In this document: one piece after another, positions 47,624-56,799 of the stretch | Layout of the letters: each line of letters opens with the position of its first letter | Position numbering within the stretch: the stretch's first letter is position 1 | Assembly (NCBI RefSeq): GCF_001908375.1 | Contig: NZ_CP017241.1 | Span: forward strand, 1,491,001-1,555,000 | Direction of reading: 5' to 3' | From: Rhizobium etli 8C-3 | GTDB taxonomy: Bacteria; Pseudomonadota; Alphaproteobacteria; Rhizobiales; Rhizobiaceae | Length of the DNA stretch: 64,000 nt | Program-made: the position numbers and the translations under genes | The notes under the pieces: generated by a model | The model's database searches: none | Seen by the model: only the letters and a program-made list of their open reading frames with translations | Told to the model about the DNA's origin: nothing

Positions 47624-48970
47624 TTATGCCGGATGGTTGGCCAGGTAGTGTTCCAGCCAGTGGATATCATAGTCGCCGTTGGCGATATCCTGATTGGACA
47701 CAAGATCCTGGAACAGTGGTAGCGTCGTCTTGATACCGTCGACGACAAATTCGTCAAGAGCACGGCGCAGACGCATCATGCATTCTACTCGGGTGCGTCC
47801 ATGCACGATGAGCTTGCCGATGAGGCTATCATAGTAGGGCGGGATCTTGTAGCCCTGATAGGCGCCGCTGTCGATGCGCACACCAAGGCCGCCCGGCGCA
47901 TGGAAATGCGTGATCGTGCCGGGCGAAGGCACGAAGGTGCGCGGGTCCTCGGCATTGATGCGGCATTCGATGGCGTGACCCTCGAAGGTGACCTCTTCCT
48001 GCGTGACGGACAGGCCTCGGCCGGAGGCGACGCGGATCTGTTCGTGAACGAGATCGATGCCGGTGATCGCTTCGGTGATCGGATGCTCCACCTGCAGACG
48101 GGTGTTCATTTCGATGAAATAGAATTCGCCGTTTTCGTAGAGGAACTCAATCGTTCCGGCGCCGCGATACTTCAGCTTTTTCATGGCCTCGGCGCAGATC
48201 TGGCCGATCTTCATGCGCTGCTCGACGTTGAGCGCCGGAGAGTTTGCCTCTTCCCAGACCTTCTGGTGACGGCGCTGCAGCGAGCAGTCACGTTCGCCAA
48301 GGTGGATCGCATTGCCTTCACCGTCGCCAAACACCTGGATTTCGATGTGGCGCGGCTTGCCGAGATATTTTTCCATGTAGACGGCGTCGTTGCCGAAGGC
48401 TGCCGCCGCTTCCGCGCGTGCCGTAGACCAGGCCTCGACCAGGTCGGCTTCGGATTTTGCGACCTTCATGCCGCGGCCGCCGCCGCCTGCCGTTGCCTTG
48501 ATGAGCACCGGATAGCCGATCAGGGCGGCCGTCTTGATCGCATCTTCCTCGGTCTTCACTTCGCCGTCCGAACCCGGAACAACCGGAATGCCGAGTTCCA
48601 GCGCGGTCGTCTTGGCGGTGATCTTGTCGCCCATGATGCGGATATGGTCCGCCGTCGGACCGATGAAGGTGATGTCGTGGGCATCGAGGATGTCGGCGAA
48701 CTTGGCATTTTCCGAAAGGAAGCCATAGCCCGGATGCACGGCATCCGCGCCGGTGATTTCGCAGGCGGCAACGATCTGATGGATGTTCAGATAGCTATCG
48801 CGCGAGGGCGGCGGGCCGATGCAGACGCTCTCGTCGGCAAGGCGCACGTGCATGGCATCGGCATCAGCGGTGGAGTGAACCACGACGCAGGGGATGCCGA
48901 GCTCTTTGCAGGCGCGCAGCACGCGCAGCGCGATTTCCCCGCGATTGGCTATGAGGATTTTGGAGACCAT
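47624..48970 (-). CDS. accC: Acetyl-CoA carboxylase biotin carboxylase subunit
   Basis: This ATP-grasp enzyme carboxylates the biotin on AccB, the first step of fatty-acid synthesis. It has 448 residues. Motifs include [52 protein letters not shown] (ATP-binding glycine loop), [20 protein letters not shown] and the terminal [17 protein letters not shown] start at the ATG at 48970, with AAGGCGGG upstream; 19 further in-frame codons are low-complexity serine-rich. It follows accB by 10 bases. Confidence 0.97.
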   Translation of the reverse strand: MVSKILIANRGEIALRVLRACKELGIPCVVVHSTADADAMHVRLADESVCIGPPPSRDSYLNIHQIVAACEITGADAVHPGYGFLSENAKFADILDAHDITFIGPTADHIRIMGDKITAKTTALELGIPVVPGSDGEVKTEEDAIKTAALIGYPVLIKATAGGGGRGMKVAKSEADLVEAWSTARAEAAAAFGNDAVYMEKYLGKPRHIEIQVFGDGEGNAIHLGERDCSLQRRHQKVWEEANSPALNVEQRMKIGQICAEAMKKLKYRGAGTIEFLYENGEFYFIEMNTRLQVEHPITEAITGIDLVHEQIRVASGRGLSVTQEEVTFEGHAIECRINAEDPRTFVPSPGTITHFHAPGGLGVRIDSGAYQGYKIPPYYDSLIGKLIVHGRTRVECMMRLRRALDEFVVDGIKTTLPLFQDLVSNQDIANGDYDIHWLEHYLANHPA

Positions 48971-48980
48971 GACGCCCGCC

Positions 48981-49457
48981 TTATTCGATGACGACGAGGA
49001 GTTGGCCGTATTCGACGGGCTGACCATCCTCGACCAGGATCTCCGTGATCGTGCCGGACTTCGGAGATGGGATCTGGTTCATCGTCTTCATTGCTTCGAT
49101 GATGAGAAGCGTTTGGCCTTCCTTGACCGTCGCGCCGACTTCGATGAAGGCACGGGCGCCGGGAGCCGGGGCCATGTAGACGGTGCCGACCATCGGCGCG
49201 TTGACGGTGTTGGCCGGGTTGCGCACTGCAGCGGCCGCAGCAGCGGGAGCAGGCTGCGGTGCGGATGCGGAAGAAGCGGCTTGAGCATAGGCAGGAACAC
49301 CGATCGGCGCCTGGACATAATGCGTATTGCCGGCGCGCGAAACGCGGATACGCAGATCGTCCTGCTCGACCTCGATCTCCGTCAGGTCCGTGTCGTTTAG
49401 GATATTTGCGAGATCGCGGATCAGCGCCTGATCGATACTTTTTTTCGTCTCAGCCAT
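48981..49457 (-). CDS. accB: Biotin carboxyl carrier protein of acetyl-CoA carboxylase
   Basis: This carries the biotin that shuttles CO2 between AccC and the carboxyltransferase. The 158 residues have an N-terminal interaction domain, an Ala/Pro linker (about residues 55-80) and a C-terminal biotinyl domain. The biotinylated lysine is in [14 protein letters not shown]; the usual motif is EAMKMMN, so a Thr replaces the Met after the lysine. BirA, encoded in this window at 4945-5706, is the expected modifying enzyme. It is followed by accC and preceded by aroQ on the same strand. Confidence 0.97.
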   Translation of the reverse strand: MAETKKSIDQALIRDLANILNDTDLTEIEVEQDDLRIRVSRAGNTHYVQAPIGVPAYAQAASSASAPQPAPAAAAAAVRNPANTVNAPMVGTVYMAPAPGARAFIEVGATVKEGQTLLIIEAMKTMNQIPSPKSGTITEILVEDGQPVEYGQLLVVIE

Positions 49458-49477
49458 GAGTGTGCCCTGTCTTCTTC

Positions 49478-49915
49478 TTATGCCGTGAGGTTCTTCAGCG
49501 CGTGGAGCGCCAGGATATAGCTATGGGGACCAAAACCGCAGATGACGCCCTTCACAGCGGGTGCAATCAGCGACTTGTGGCGAAAGTCTTCGCGAGCATG
49601 AACGTTGGTGATATGGAGTTCCACCACCGGAATGGAAATAGCACGGATTGCATCGTGCAGTGCGAGCGAGGTGTGCGTAAAAGCCCCGGCATTGAGCATG
49701 ACGCCCGCCGCCTTGCCGTTTGCCTCGTGGAGCCAGTCGATGAGGACGCCTTCATGATTGCTCTGGCGGAAGTCGATCTCCAACCCGAGCTCGCCGCCTG
49801 CCACCTTGCAATCCGTCTCGATATCCGTGAGCGTCTTTGCGCCGTATATGCCGGGCTCTCTGGTGCCCAGCAAATTCAGGTTAGGTCCGTTCAGGACGAA
49901 AATGGTCTGCGTCAT
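49478..49915 (-). CDS. aroQ: 3-dehydroquinate dehydratase, type II
   Basis: This enzyme of the shikimate pathway has 145 residues. The active site of the type II family is visible: the arginine and tyrosine in [17 protein letters not shown], the asparagine in [17 protein letters not shown], and histidines in [14 protein letters not shown] and [11 protein letters not shown]. The start at 49915 ([10 protein letters not shown]) fits the family; ten more codons lie upstream in frame. It is the first gene of the aroQ-accB-accC-aat run, about 20 bases ahead of accB. Confidence 0.95.
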   Translation of the reverse strand: MTQTIFVLNGPNLNLLGTREPGIYGAKTLTDIETDCKVAGGELGLEIDFRQSNHEGVLIDWLHEANGKAAGVMLNAGAFTHTSLALHDAIRAISIPVVELHITNVHAREDFRHKSLIAPAVKGVICGFGPHSYILALHALKNLTA

Positions 49916-50059
49916 CGAATGTTCCGTCAAAAGCACGAGGGCCACCTATAGACTCCCCATGCCTTGATTGAAAGCCCTTTGGGGGAGGCAGCCGGAATCG
50001 TGCCATATTTGTCCACATGGCTGAAACATTTGGATTTTGGCGAATTGATGGGCGCGGCC

Positions 50060-50818
50060 TCAGCAGCTCGTCTTGCCGCAGGTGCGCATGTTCTTGACCT
50101 TGGCCTCGAGGTTGTCGAAGCCGACCGCACCCTGCACCAGCTCGTTGCCGATCACATAAGACGGCGTGCCGGTGATGCCGAGGTTCTGCGCAAGCTGGTA
50201 GGTCTTTTGAACGCTCTCCTCGCTTGGGCTCTTCTTCATCTCCGCGAGGATCTGCTCCTTGCTGATGCCGAGCGATTCCGCAACGGCGAGAGCCTTCTCC
50301 TCGTCAGCGCGTCCACCGCTGCCGAGCAGGGCGACGTGGAACTCGCCGTATTTTTCGGGTGCAAGCTTTCGCAAGGCGTCCGAGACCTTGTGGGCGGCAG
50401 CCGATTCCGGCCCGAGGATCGGAAGTTCCTTCAGCACGAAACGGACATTCTTGTCTTTTTCGAGCATGGTCTGCATGTCGGAAAGAGCCTGGCGGCAATA
50501 ACTGCAATTGTAGTCGAAGAACTCGACGATCGTGACGTCGCCCTTGGGATTGCCGATGGCCGCGTCGTATTTCGCGTCGAAGATTTCCTTCTGGTTGTCT
50601 TCGATCGCCCTGTTGGCTTTCACCAGGCGAGCCTCTTCCTGCTTCTTCTGCAGGGCATTCTGGACGTCGATCATGATTTCGGGGTTCTCAATCAGGTATT
50701 CCTTGATGAACTCGCCGAACTCCTTCTTCTGCGCGTCGTCGAGGGCTGCTGCCGGAACGGGCAGCGCAACGCTCGCTGCGAGCGCAAAAACGGCGAAGGC
50801 TTTCGGGAAGAAGGTCAT
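50060..50818 (-). CDS. DsbA family periplasmic thiol-disulphide oxidoreductase
   Basis: This is an exported thioredoxin-fold protein of 252 residues. A signal peptide (MTFFPKAFAVFALAASVALP, ending PAAA) is followed by a helical segment. The redox site is FFDYNCSYCRQALSDM (CSYC), and the cis-proline loop is GITGTPSYVIG. The protein ends TCGKTSC, adding two further cysteines. This resembles BdbD/ScsC-like proteins rather than classical DsbA. GAGGATAAC precedes the start at 50818. No DsbB-like partner is adjacent. Confidence 0.9.
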   Translation of the reverse strand: MTFFPKAFAVFALAASVALPVPAAALDDAQKKEFGEFIKEYLIENPEIMIDVQNALQKKQEEARLVKANRAIEDNQKEIFDAKYDAAIGNPKGDVTIVEFFDYNCSYCRQALSDMQTMLEKDKNVRFVLKELPILGPESAAAHKVSDALRKLAPEKYGEFHVALLGSGGRADEEKALAVAESLGISKEQILAEMKKSPSEESVQKTYQLAQNLGITGTPSYVIGNELVQGAVGFDNLEAKVKNMRTCGKTSC

Positions 50819-51028
50819 GTTATCCTCGTCTACGGCAGATGGGGCGCGAAATTTGCTGCATCTTATCATTGCCGTGTTAACAGGTAGAACTGCAAAGCAC
50901 CAAATTACGGCGCATGGTTCCGTCCTCAAACAGGATTTTTCGCAGGCGCGACGCAATCGCGGGATTGTGATGACCCGATTATTGCGGCAATTGTCTGGCC
51001 GCAAGTGAAACTTCCGGAGATATCCAGC

Positions 51029-52183
51029 TTGTTTTCCATATCGAGACGCAGCGAAGTCGAACCCTTCCACGCCATGGACGTGCTCGCCGAGGCGACCAGA
51101 CGGCGCGCCAGCGGTCATCCGGTCATTTCGATGGCGGTCGGCCAGCCGTCCCATCCGGCGCCGCAGGAAGCACTCGATGCAGCACGAGAAGCGCTCGCCA
51201 AGGGCAGGGTCGGCTATACAGACGCCCTCGGCACCGCACGTCTGAAGCAAGGAATCGCTGCGCACTATCGCGGCCGGCACGGGCTTGACATCGACCCGCT
51301 GCAGATCGCCGTCACCACGGGTTCGTCTGCGGGTTTCAACCTTGCCTTTCTTTCGCTCTTCGATGCCGGCGATGCCGTGGCGATTGCCAGGCCCGGTTAT
51401 CCGGCCTACCGCAACATCCTCGGCGCACTCGGCTTGAAGGTTGTCGAAGTGCCGGTGACGGCCGAGACGCATTTCACACTGACGCCTCAAAGCCTGGAGG
51501 CGGCGCAGCAGGACGGCGTCAGGCTGAAAGGCGTACTGCTCGCAAGCCCGGCCAATCCGACGGGCACGGTGACGGGCAGGCAGGCGCTGAAGGAGCTCGC
51601 CGATTATTGCGCCGCCAACTCGATCGCCTTCATATCCGACGAAATCTACCACGGACTGACATTCGCGGGCGAAGAGACGAGCGCGCTGGAACTGACCGGC
51701 GAAGCGATCGTCATCAACTCGTTTTCGAAATACTATTGCATGACCGGCTGGCGCATTGGCTGGATGGTGCTGCCTGAGCGTCTGATCCGGCCGATCGAGC
51801 GGGTGGCCCAAAGCCTCTACATCTCGCCCCCGGAGCTTTCCCAGATCGCGGCGACGGCAGCGCTCAACGCGACGGCGCAGCTCGACGTCTACAGGGCAAG
51901 CTATGCCAGGAACCGCGAGTTCCTGATGCGGCGTCTCCCAGAGATCGGGCTCTCGATCGCTTCGCCCATGGATGGCGCCTTCTATGCCTATGTCGACGTC
52001 ACCCGTTTCACCAATGACAGCATGGCCTTTGCCAAACGCATGCTGGCGGAAATCGATGTCGCTGCCACACCCGGTTTCGACTTCGATCCACTGGAGGGCA
52101 ACCGGACGATGCGCATGTCCTATGCGGGCTCAGAGGCCGAGATCGCCGAGGCGGTGGAGCGCATTGCCGCCTGGCTGAAATAG
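51029..52183 (+). CDS. Pyridoxal-phosphate aminotransferase (class I/II)
   Basis: This is a fold-type I aminotransferase of about 384 residues. Clear elements are VGQPSHPAPQEALD, VTTGSSAGFNLAFL, ASPANPTGTVTG, FISDEIYHGLTF and the PLP-lysine segment NSFSKYYCMTGWRIGW. An arginine near the end (RMSYAGS) should bind the substrate carboxylate. A TTG at 51029 has GGAG nine bases upstream, so I prefer it; a GTG at 51005 is in frame but has no such site. The substrate cannot be named; an aspartate or aromatic aminotransferase is likely. It is divergent from the DsbA-like gene. Confidence 0.87.
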   Translation: MFSISRRSEVEPFHAMDVLAEATRRRASGHPVISMAVGQPSHPAPQEALDAAREALAKGRVGYTDALGTARLKQGIAAHYRGRHGLDIDPLQIAVTTGSSAGFNLAFLSLFDAGDAVAIARPGYPAYRNILGALGLKVVEVPVTAETHFTLTPQSLEAAQQDGVRLKGVLLASPANPTGTVTGRQALKELADYCAANSIAFISDEIYHGLTFAGEETSALELTGEAIVINSFSKYYCMTGWRIGWMVLPERLIRPIERVAQSLYISPPELSQIAATAALNATAQLDVYRASYARNREFLMRRLPEIGLSIASPMDGAFYAYVDVTRFTNDSMAFAKRMLAEIDVAATPGFDFDPLEGNRTMRMSYAGSEAEIAEAVERIAAWLK

Positions 52184-52380
52184 AGTCTGATTTCCGAGGC
52201 TTGTCGAGGATTTCGAAAGGATTTTTGAAAGGACTTGAATCAAATTATTCGCAAATCACGGTCTCGACGAGAAGCCATTGCCACTAGGATCCAGGCCTTT
52301 GGCCGATGGCCAAGGGCACGATTTTAGAACGCTCCGACGAGGGACAGCCAGGGCGTCGAGAGGTCAGGCGAGCTGGGCCG

Positions 52381-53049
52381 TCAATGCCAAGCTGGTGTTG
52401 ACAACAGGGTAGCCGGGCGCAGTCCGCCGCCCATCCGAACTCGCTGTTGTGCAGTCAGGAGAAACAGGCTTGCCGCAAGCTCAACGGCTTCTTCGAAGAT
52501 CTGCCCGTTACCCACGACCGCATCCAGCGACATGCCCATGTGATGCTCCGCGGCAGTCATGAGAATAACGCTCACAACCGTCATCCCGCATTCGAGAACT
52601 GGCAACTGGTTGTTGCCCTGAACAGCCGGCAGGAGCCTCCAAACCCGACCTCTGATCACCGTTATGAGCGAAAATAGCAGCAGCGCAGCCACGATCGGCG
52701 TCACCGCACCGTTGTACCAAAGCAACTTGCTGGCCTGATACATGGGACCGTTCGCTGAAAAATGCGTCGGCTCATGGAAGACGGCAGCCCAGCTCAATTC
52801 ACGCGCGACGAGAATGAACCAGACCGGCATAAGGGCAATCCATAATGCCCTCCAGGCTCCGCTCGTCCGTGAGGCCAAGATGCCTGCTTGTACGAAGCCG
52901 AAAGCGTAGGCGACAACTTGCAGGTTTTCGAACGAACCGTTCTCCCAGCCCATTTGCTGTGGCAGCACGAATGAAAGTGGATAGGCCGATGCAAATACTG
53001 CAAATGCCAGCAGCCTATATGGCCAAACAGATTGAATCACGTCCCACAT
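52381..53049 (-). CDS. Predicted integral membrane protein
   Basis: This protein of about 222 residues has six or so hydrophobic segments, including PYRLLAFAVFASAYPLSFVL, GAWRALWIALMPVWFILVA and PIVAALLLFSLITVI. The polar loop VARELSWAAVFHEPTHFSAN and the late MTAAEHHMGMSLD supply charged residues between spans. I do not recognise a family. GGGGAGG lies just upstream. The ATG at 53049 is very close to it, so a GTG at 53040 may be the true start. No functional link to the neighbours. Confidence 0.65.
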   Translation of the reverse strand: MWDVIQSVWPYRLLAFAVFASAYPLSFVLPQQMGWENGSFENLQVVAYAFGFVQAGILASRTSGAWRALWIALMPVWFILVARELSWAAVFHEPTHFSANGPMYQASKLLWYNGAVTPIVAALLLFSLITVIRGRVWRLLPAVQGNNQLPVLECGMTVVSVILMTAAEHHMGMSLDAVVGNGQIFEEAVELAASLFLLTAQQRVRMGGGLRPATLLSTPAWH

Positions 53050-53269
53050 CCTCCCCACTGATCAGAAACTGTTTATGAAGGAAATGTGACAGGGGCAATC
53101 TGATTTTGCATCGATCCCCAATGTAAATAAGAAAATGCTTAAAAGAAGCCCGCCAGCATGTGTTGCTCACGCGCGGCGTGGCTGTCGACCAGGGGGTGCA
53201 GCTTCAAGAGACTGACGGATGCCGCCAGAGCGTCTTGCTTGCCTTTCCCGTACATGCAGATGAGCAGAT

Positions 53270-53303
53270 AAAAAAATCCGGCCGCGTTGCGCAGCCGGAT
53301 TTT
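53270..53303 (-). terminator. Rho-independent terminator of rne
   Basis: A perfect 10-base inverted repeat (AAAATCCGGC / GCCGGATTTT) with an 11-base loop is followed on the minus strand by seven T residues. It lies 25 bases past the rne stop and could also stop transcription in the other direction. Confidence 0.88.
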
Positions 53304-53328
53304 ACCTTCAAGGTTTTGTATCGGCTTC

Positions 53329-56169
53329 TCAGAAGAAGCCGCGGCGTTGCCACCAGCCGGCTTTTTTCGGCTTTCCGTCATTGTCGGCCTCGGCAGGCTC
53401 GCTGCGCGTGGATTTGACGGTCGGGATCGACGAAGAGGAGATGTTCGATTCGCGATTGGCGCGGACCGGCTTGGCTTCGTCGTCTGCCGGCGTGGCGAGA
53501 TCGGCGGAGGCTTCGACCGTTTCGGCTTCCGCTTCCGCAGGTACGGCTTCGACAACCGGTTCCTCGACGGGAGAGGGGGCCGCCTTGCGGCGGCTGCGGC
53601 CCTTGACGGGCTTGGCTGCGGCGACAAACGCGCCGGTTTCGACGGCTGCCATCGCCGGCTGGCCATCGCCGGCTTCTTCGGAGAACGCCTCGACGATTTC
53701 GGCCTGCGTTTCAGCCTCGGTGCCATCCCCGGCATCAGCGGCATTTTCATTGTCGGCTTCAGCGCCGGCGCTCACTTCTTCGCCTTCCTCGCGGTTGCGG
53801 CGCCCGCCACGCTTGCCGCGGCGCCGGCGTTTGCGGCGCTGGGATTCTTCGCTTTCAGCCCCCGTTTCGAAGGTTGCTGCGGCTGTATCATCGCCCTCGC
53901 TACCTTCTTCGTCGCCTTCATCCTCGTGACCGGTTTCGCCGGAAACGGTATCCTGAGCGGCGATTTGCTCACCAGCACCATTGCGTCCACGCCGGCGGCG
54001 GCGGCGCTTGCGCTTGCGGCTGCCTTCGCCGTCACCTTCGGCGCGCTGCTGGGGCGCACGCTCGGCGGCTGGGGGCTTTTCATCCACATCCTCGTCTTCT
54101 TCCTCCTCCGTCTCGATGACGATATCTTCGTCGTCATCATCGGGAATGGCTGCGAAGTTGAAGAGGGTTTCGATCTTGACCGGATTTTCGACCGGCTCGC
54201 CGCGATCGATCGCAAAATGCTGCGAACCGACTGCGCTATCGGCATCGACGACAATCGCGACGCCGAAACGGGTTTCATAATCGATGATCGACTGGCGCTT
54301 GTGGTTGAGCAGGTAGAGCGCGATTTCGGGCGTGGTGCGCACGGTGATGTCGTGCGTCGTGTTCTTCAGCAGGTATTCCTCGATGCCGCGCAGCACATGC
54401 AGGGCGACGGAGGACTGCGAGCGCACATGGCCGGTACCGCCGCAATGCGAGCAGACCTGAGTCGTGGATTCGAGCACGGAAGCGCGGATGCGCTGGCGCG
54501 ACATTTCAAGCAGGCCGAAATGCGAGATGCGGCCGACCTGGATGCGGGCACGGTCGTTCTTCAGGCATTCCTTCAGTTTCTTCTCGACGGCGCGGTTGTT
54601 GCGCTTTTCTTCCATGTCGATGAAGTCGATGACGATGAGACCGGCAAGGTCACGCAGGCGAAGCTGGCGGGCGACCTCATCGGCCGCTTCGAGATTCGTC
54701 TGAAGTGCGGTGTCCTCGATCGAATGTTCACGGGTCGAGCGGCCGGAGTTGACGTCGATCGAAACGAGCGCTTCCGTCTGGTTCATGATCAGGTAGCCGC
54801 CGGACTTCAGCGTCACCTGCGGCTGCAGCATGCGGTCGAGTTGCGCCTCGATGCCGGAGCGCGAGAAGATCGGATGGATGTCGCGGTAAGGCTGAACGAC
54901 CTTGGCGTGGCTCGGCATCAGCATCTTCATGAAGTCTTTCGCCTCACGATAGCCTTCCTCGCCGGAAACGATGATTTCGCTGATGTCCTTGTTGTAGAGG
55001 TCGCGGATCGAGCGCTTGATGAGCGAGCCTTCCTCGTAGACGAGGCAGGGGGCCGTGGACGCGAGCGTCAGCGTGCGGACGTTTTCCCACAGGCGCATCA
55101 GATATTCGAAGTCGCGCTTGACCTCGACCTTGGTGCGGTTGGCGCCAGCCGTGCGCAGGATGACGCCCATGCCCTGCGGGACTTCGAGCATCCGGGCGAT
55201 TTCCTTGAGACGCTTGCGGTCCTGCGGATTGGTGATCTTGCGGGAAATGCCGCCGCCGCGAGCCGTGTTCGGCATCAGGACCGAGTAGCGGCCTGCGAGC
55301 GAGAGATAGGTGGTGAGCGCCGCGCCCTTGTTGCCGCGCTCTTCCTTGGCAACCTGCACAAGCAGGATCTGGCGACGCTTGATGACTTCCTGAATGCGAT
55401 ACTGCTTGCGCGGCTTGCGCTGCACGCGGTCGGGAACCTCTTCCATCGCATCTTCGGCGCCGACCGATTCGATCACTTCCTCCTCATGATCGTCATCGTC
55501 GTCGTCGTCATTGCCGCGGCGGCGGGAATCGACGTCTTCGGAGATCGAGTCGGTCTCCACAGCAGCAGCTATGCTGCCGCCGACAGGCCCCTCGTCATCA
55601 TCGTCGACGACGGAGGCGGAAGGTGCTTCGACATCGGTCGGGACGGCGTCTTCGGTCGGCGTGGTTTCGACGACCTTCTTGCGGCTGCGACGCGGCTTGG
55701 CCTTCTTGGCCGGAGCCTCTTCTGCGGCCGGAGCGCTTGCTTCAGCCGGAGCGGCGTCTTCGGAAGCCTCTTCGGCGGCCGGCTCCTTTGCCGGCAAGAT
55801 GCCGGTGTCGGGCTGCTCCTGGGTCGACGGGTCGCTCACGGGTGCGGTTTCGACATGCTCGACGTCGTCGTCTCGGCGGTGCTCCTCGGCCTCGGCGCGA
55901 AGCAGGGCCTGACGGTCGGCCAGCGGGATCTGGTAATAGTCGGGATGGATTTCGGCAAAGGCCAGGAAGCCGTGCCGGTTGCCGCCGTAATCGACGAAAG
56001 CGGCCTGAAGCGAGGGTTCGACCCTCGTTACTTTTGCGAGATAGATGTTGCCGCGTATCTGCTTCTTGTGCTGCGACTCGAAGTCAAATTCTTCTATACG
56101 GTTTCCGCGAACGACAACGACACGTGTCTCTTCCTCGTGAGACGCGTCGATAAGCATTTTGTCTGCCAT
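53329..56169 (-). CDS. rne: Ribonuclease E
   Basis: This is the main endoribonuclease of mRNA decay and rRNA processing, 946 residues. The S1 domain begins IRGNIYLAKVTRVEPSLQAA but is interrupted between about residues 85 and 250 by an acidic, Ala/Asp/Glu-rich insert typical of alphaproteobacteria. The catalytic aspartates lie in SIDVNSGRSTREHS near 465 and VIDFIDMEEKRNN near 510. The zinc-link cysteines are in CSHCGGTGH near 576. The C-terminal third is disordered, alternating acidic and arginine-rich blocks, and ends with GWWQRRGFF. I start at 56169 (MADKMLIDASHE). A long leader region precedes it. Confidence 0.96.
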   Translation of the reverse strand: MADKMLIDASHEEETRVVVVRGNRIEEFDFESQHKKQIRGNIYLAKVTRVEPSLQAAFVDYGGNRHGFLAFAEIHPDYYQIPLADRQALLRAEAEEHRRDDDVEHVETAPVSDPSTQEQPDTGILPAKEPAAEEASEDAAPAEASAPAAEEAPAKKAKPRRSRKKVVETTPTEDAVPTDVEAPSASVVDDDDEGPVGGSIAAAVETDSISEDVDSRRRGNDDDDDDDHEEEVIESVGAEDAMEEVPDRVQRKPRKQYRIQEVIKRRQILLVQVAKEERGNKGAALTTYLSLAGRYSVLMPNTARGGGISRKITNPQDRKRLKEIARMLEVPQGMGVILRTAGANRTKVEVKRDFEYLMRLWENVRTLTLASTAPCLVYEEGSLIKRSIRDLYNKDISEIIVSGEEGYREAKDFMKMLMPSHAKVVQPYRDIHPIFSRSGIEAQLDRMLQPQVTLKSGGYLIMNQTEALVSIDVNSGRSTREHSIEDTALQTNLEAADEVARQLRLRDLAGLIVIDFIDMEEKRNNRAVEKKLKECLKNDRARIQVGRISHFGLLEMSRQRIRASVLESTTQVCSHCGGTGHVRSQSSVALHVLRGIEEYLLKNTTHDITVRTTPEIALYLLNHKRQSIIDYETRFGVAIVVDADSAVGSQHFAIDRGEPVENPVKIETLFNFAAIPDDDDEDIVIETEEEEDEDVDEKPPAAERAPQQRAEGDGEGSRKRKRRRRRRGRNGAGEQIAAQDTVSGETGHEDEGDEEGSEGDDTAAATFETGAESEESQRRKRRRRGKRGGRRNREEGEEVSAGAEADNENAADAGDGTEAETQAEIVEAFSEEAGDGQPAMAAVETGAFVAAAKPVKGRSRRKAAPSPVEEPVVEAVPAEAEAETVEASADLATPADDEAKPVRANRESNISSSSIPTVKSTRSEPAEADNDGKPKKAGWWQRRGFF

Positions 56170-56799
56170 GTAAGGTGTGCTCCTCGGCGCAGCCGCAGAC
56201 ACCCATTCCCGCCCGTATTGATAACAGGGGGCATGCGGTCGAGCGTGGGTGCGCCGGATAATGAAAGTCGCGATTGGTTCGGGCGGGACAGCAGCAGCCA
56301 GGCGACAGCGGGGAATTCATTCTCCCGGGGCCTGTAGACTTTGGATAAAACCTGCTGCGAAACCATTATGACCAAGCGAGATCGACAATACTTAAGACCC
56401 CTGGGGGTCCGATGAGTTTGCTCCTCGGAGCGTTTGGTGGCTATCCACCGATGAAGTTTCCGCATACGCCGGAAAATTCAGGATCCAGTTTACTATGGAG
56501 AGAAGCGCGTAAGACGGCGGACGATTGCCGGTTGTGGCGCCAGGTCCTCGTGGGGTTGGCAGCCGCGCGGCGACTCTATCCCGTCAACACTTTCTAACCT
56601 GAAAATCGTTGTATGGTTTCTCTGTCACAATAGCAAGGGAAAAGCCAAATGCGCCATAATATTGATGGATTTGGAAATGCATAGACAATCGGGGAATTGG
56701 CGGTCCTGATTCGGCGGTGGCGGACAATCGCTCAAGCGGGCGGTGCGTGCATGAGGCTGCAAGGATCCATCGCAATGACAGATAGGGTGTGGCGGTCGA
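56170..56799. other. Divergent intergenic region between rne and amiC
   Basis: About 630 bases carry no supported gene. On the rne side the DNA contains compact inverted repeats, GACCCC/GGGGTC at 56396-56409 and GGTGG/CCACC at 56436-56449, that would fold in a long rne leader. A minus-strand promoter candidate, TTGTCT followed after 17 bases by TCAATA, lies around 56663-56691. RNase E genes often have long leaders through which the enzyme controls its own mRNA, so this region may be such a leader; that is inference. Confidence 0.45.

Noticed and set aside
53287..56337. Very long plus-strand open frame (over 1000 codons) opposite rne
   Set aside because: It is the mirror of the GC-rich rne coding sequence, which has all RNase E motifs; the antisense protein is repetitive and has no recognisable domain.
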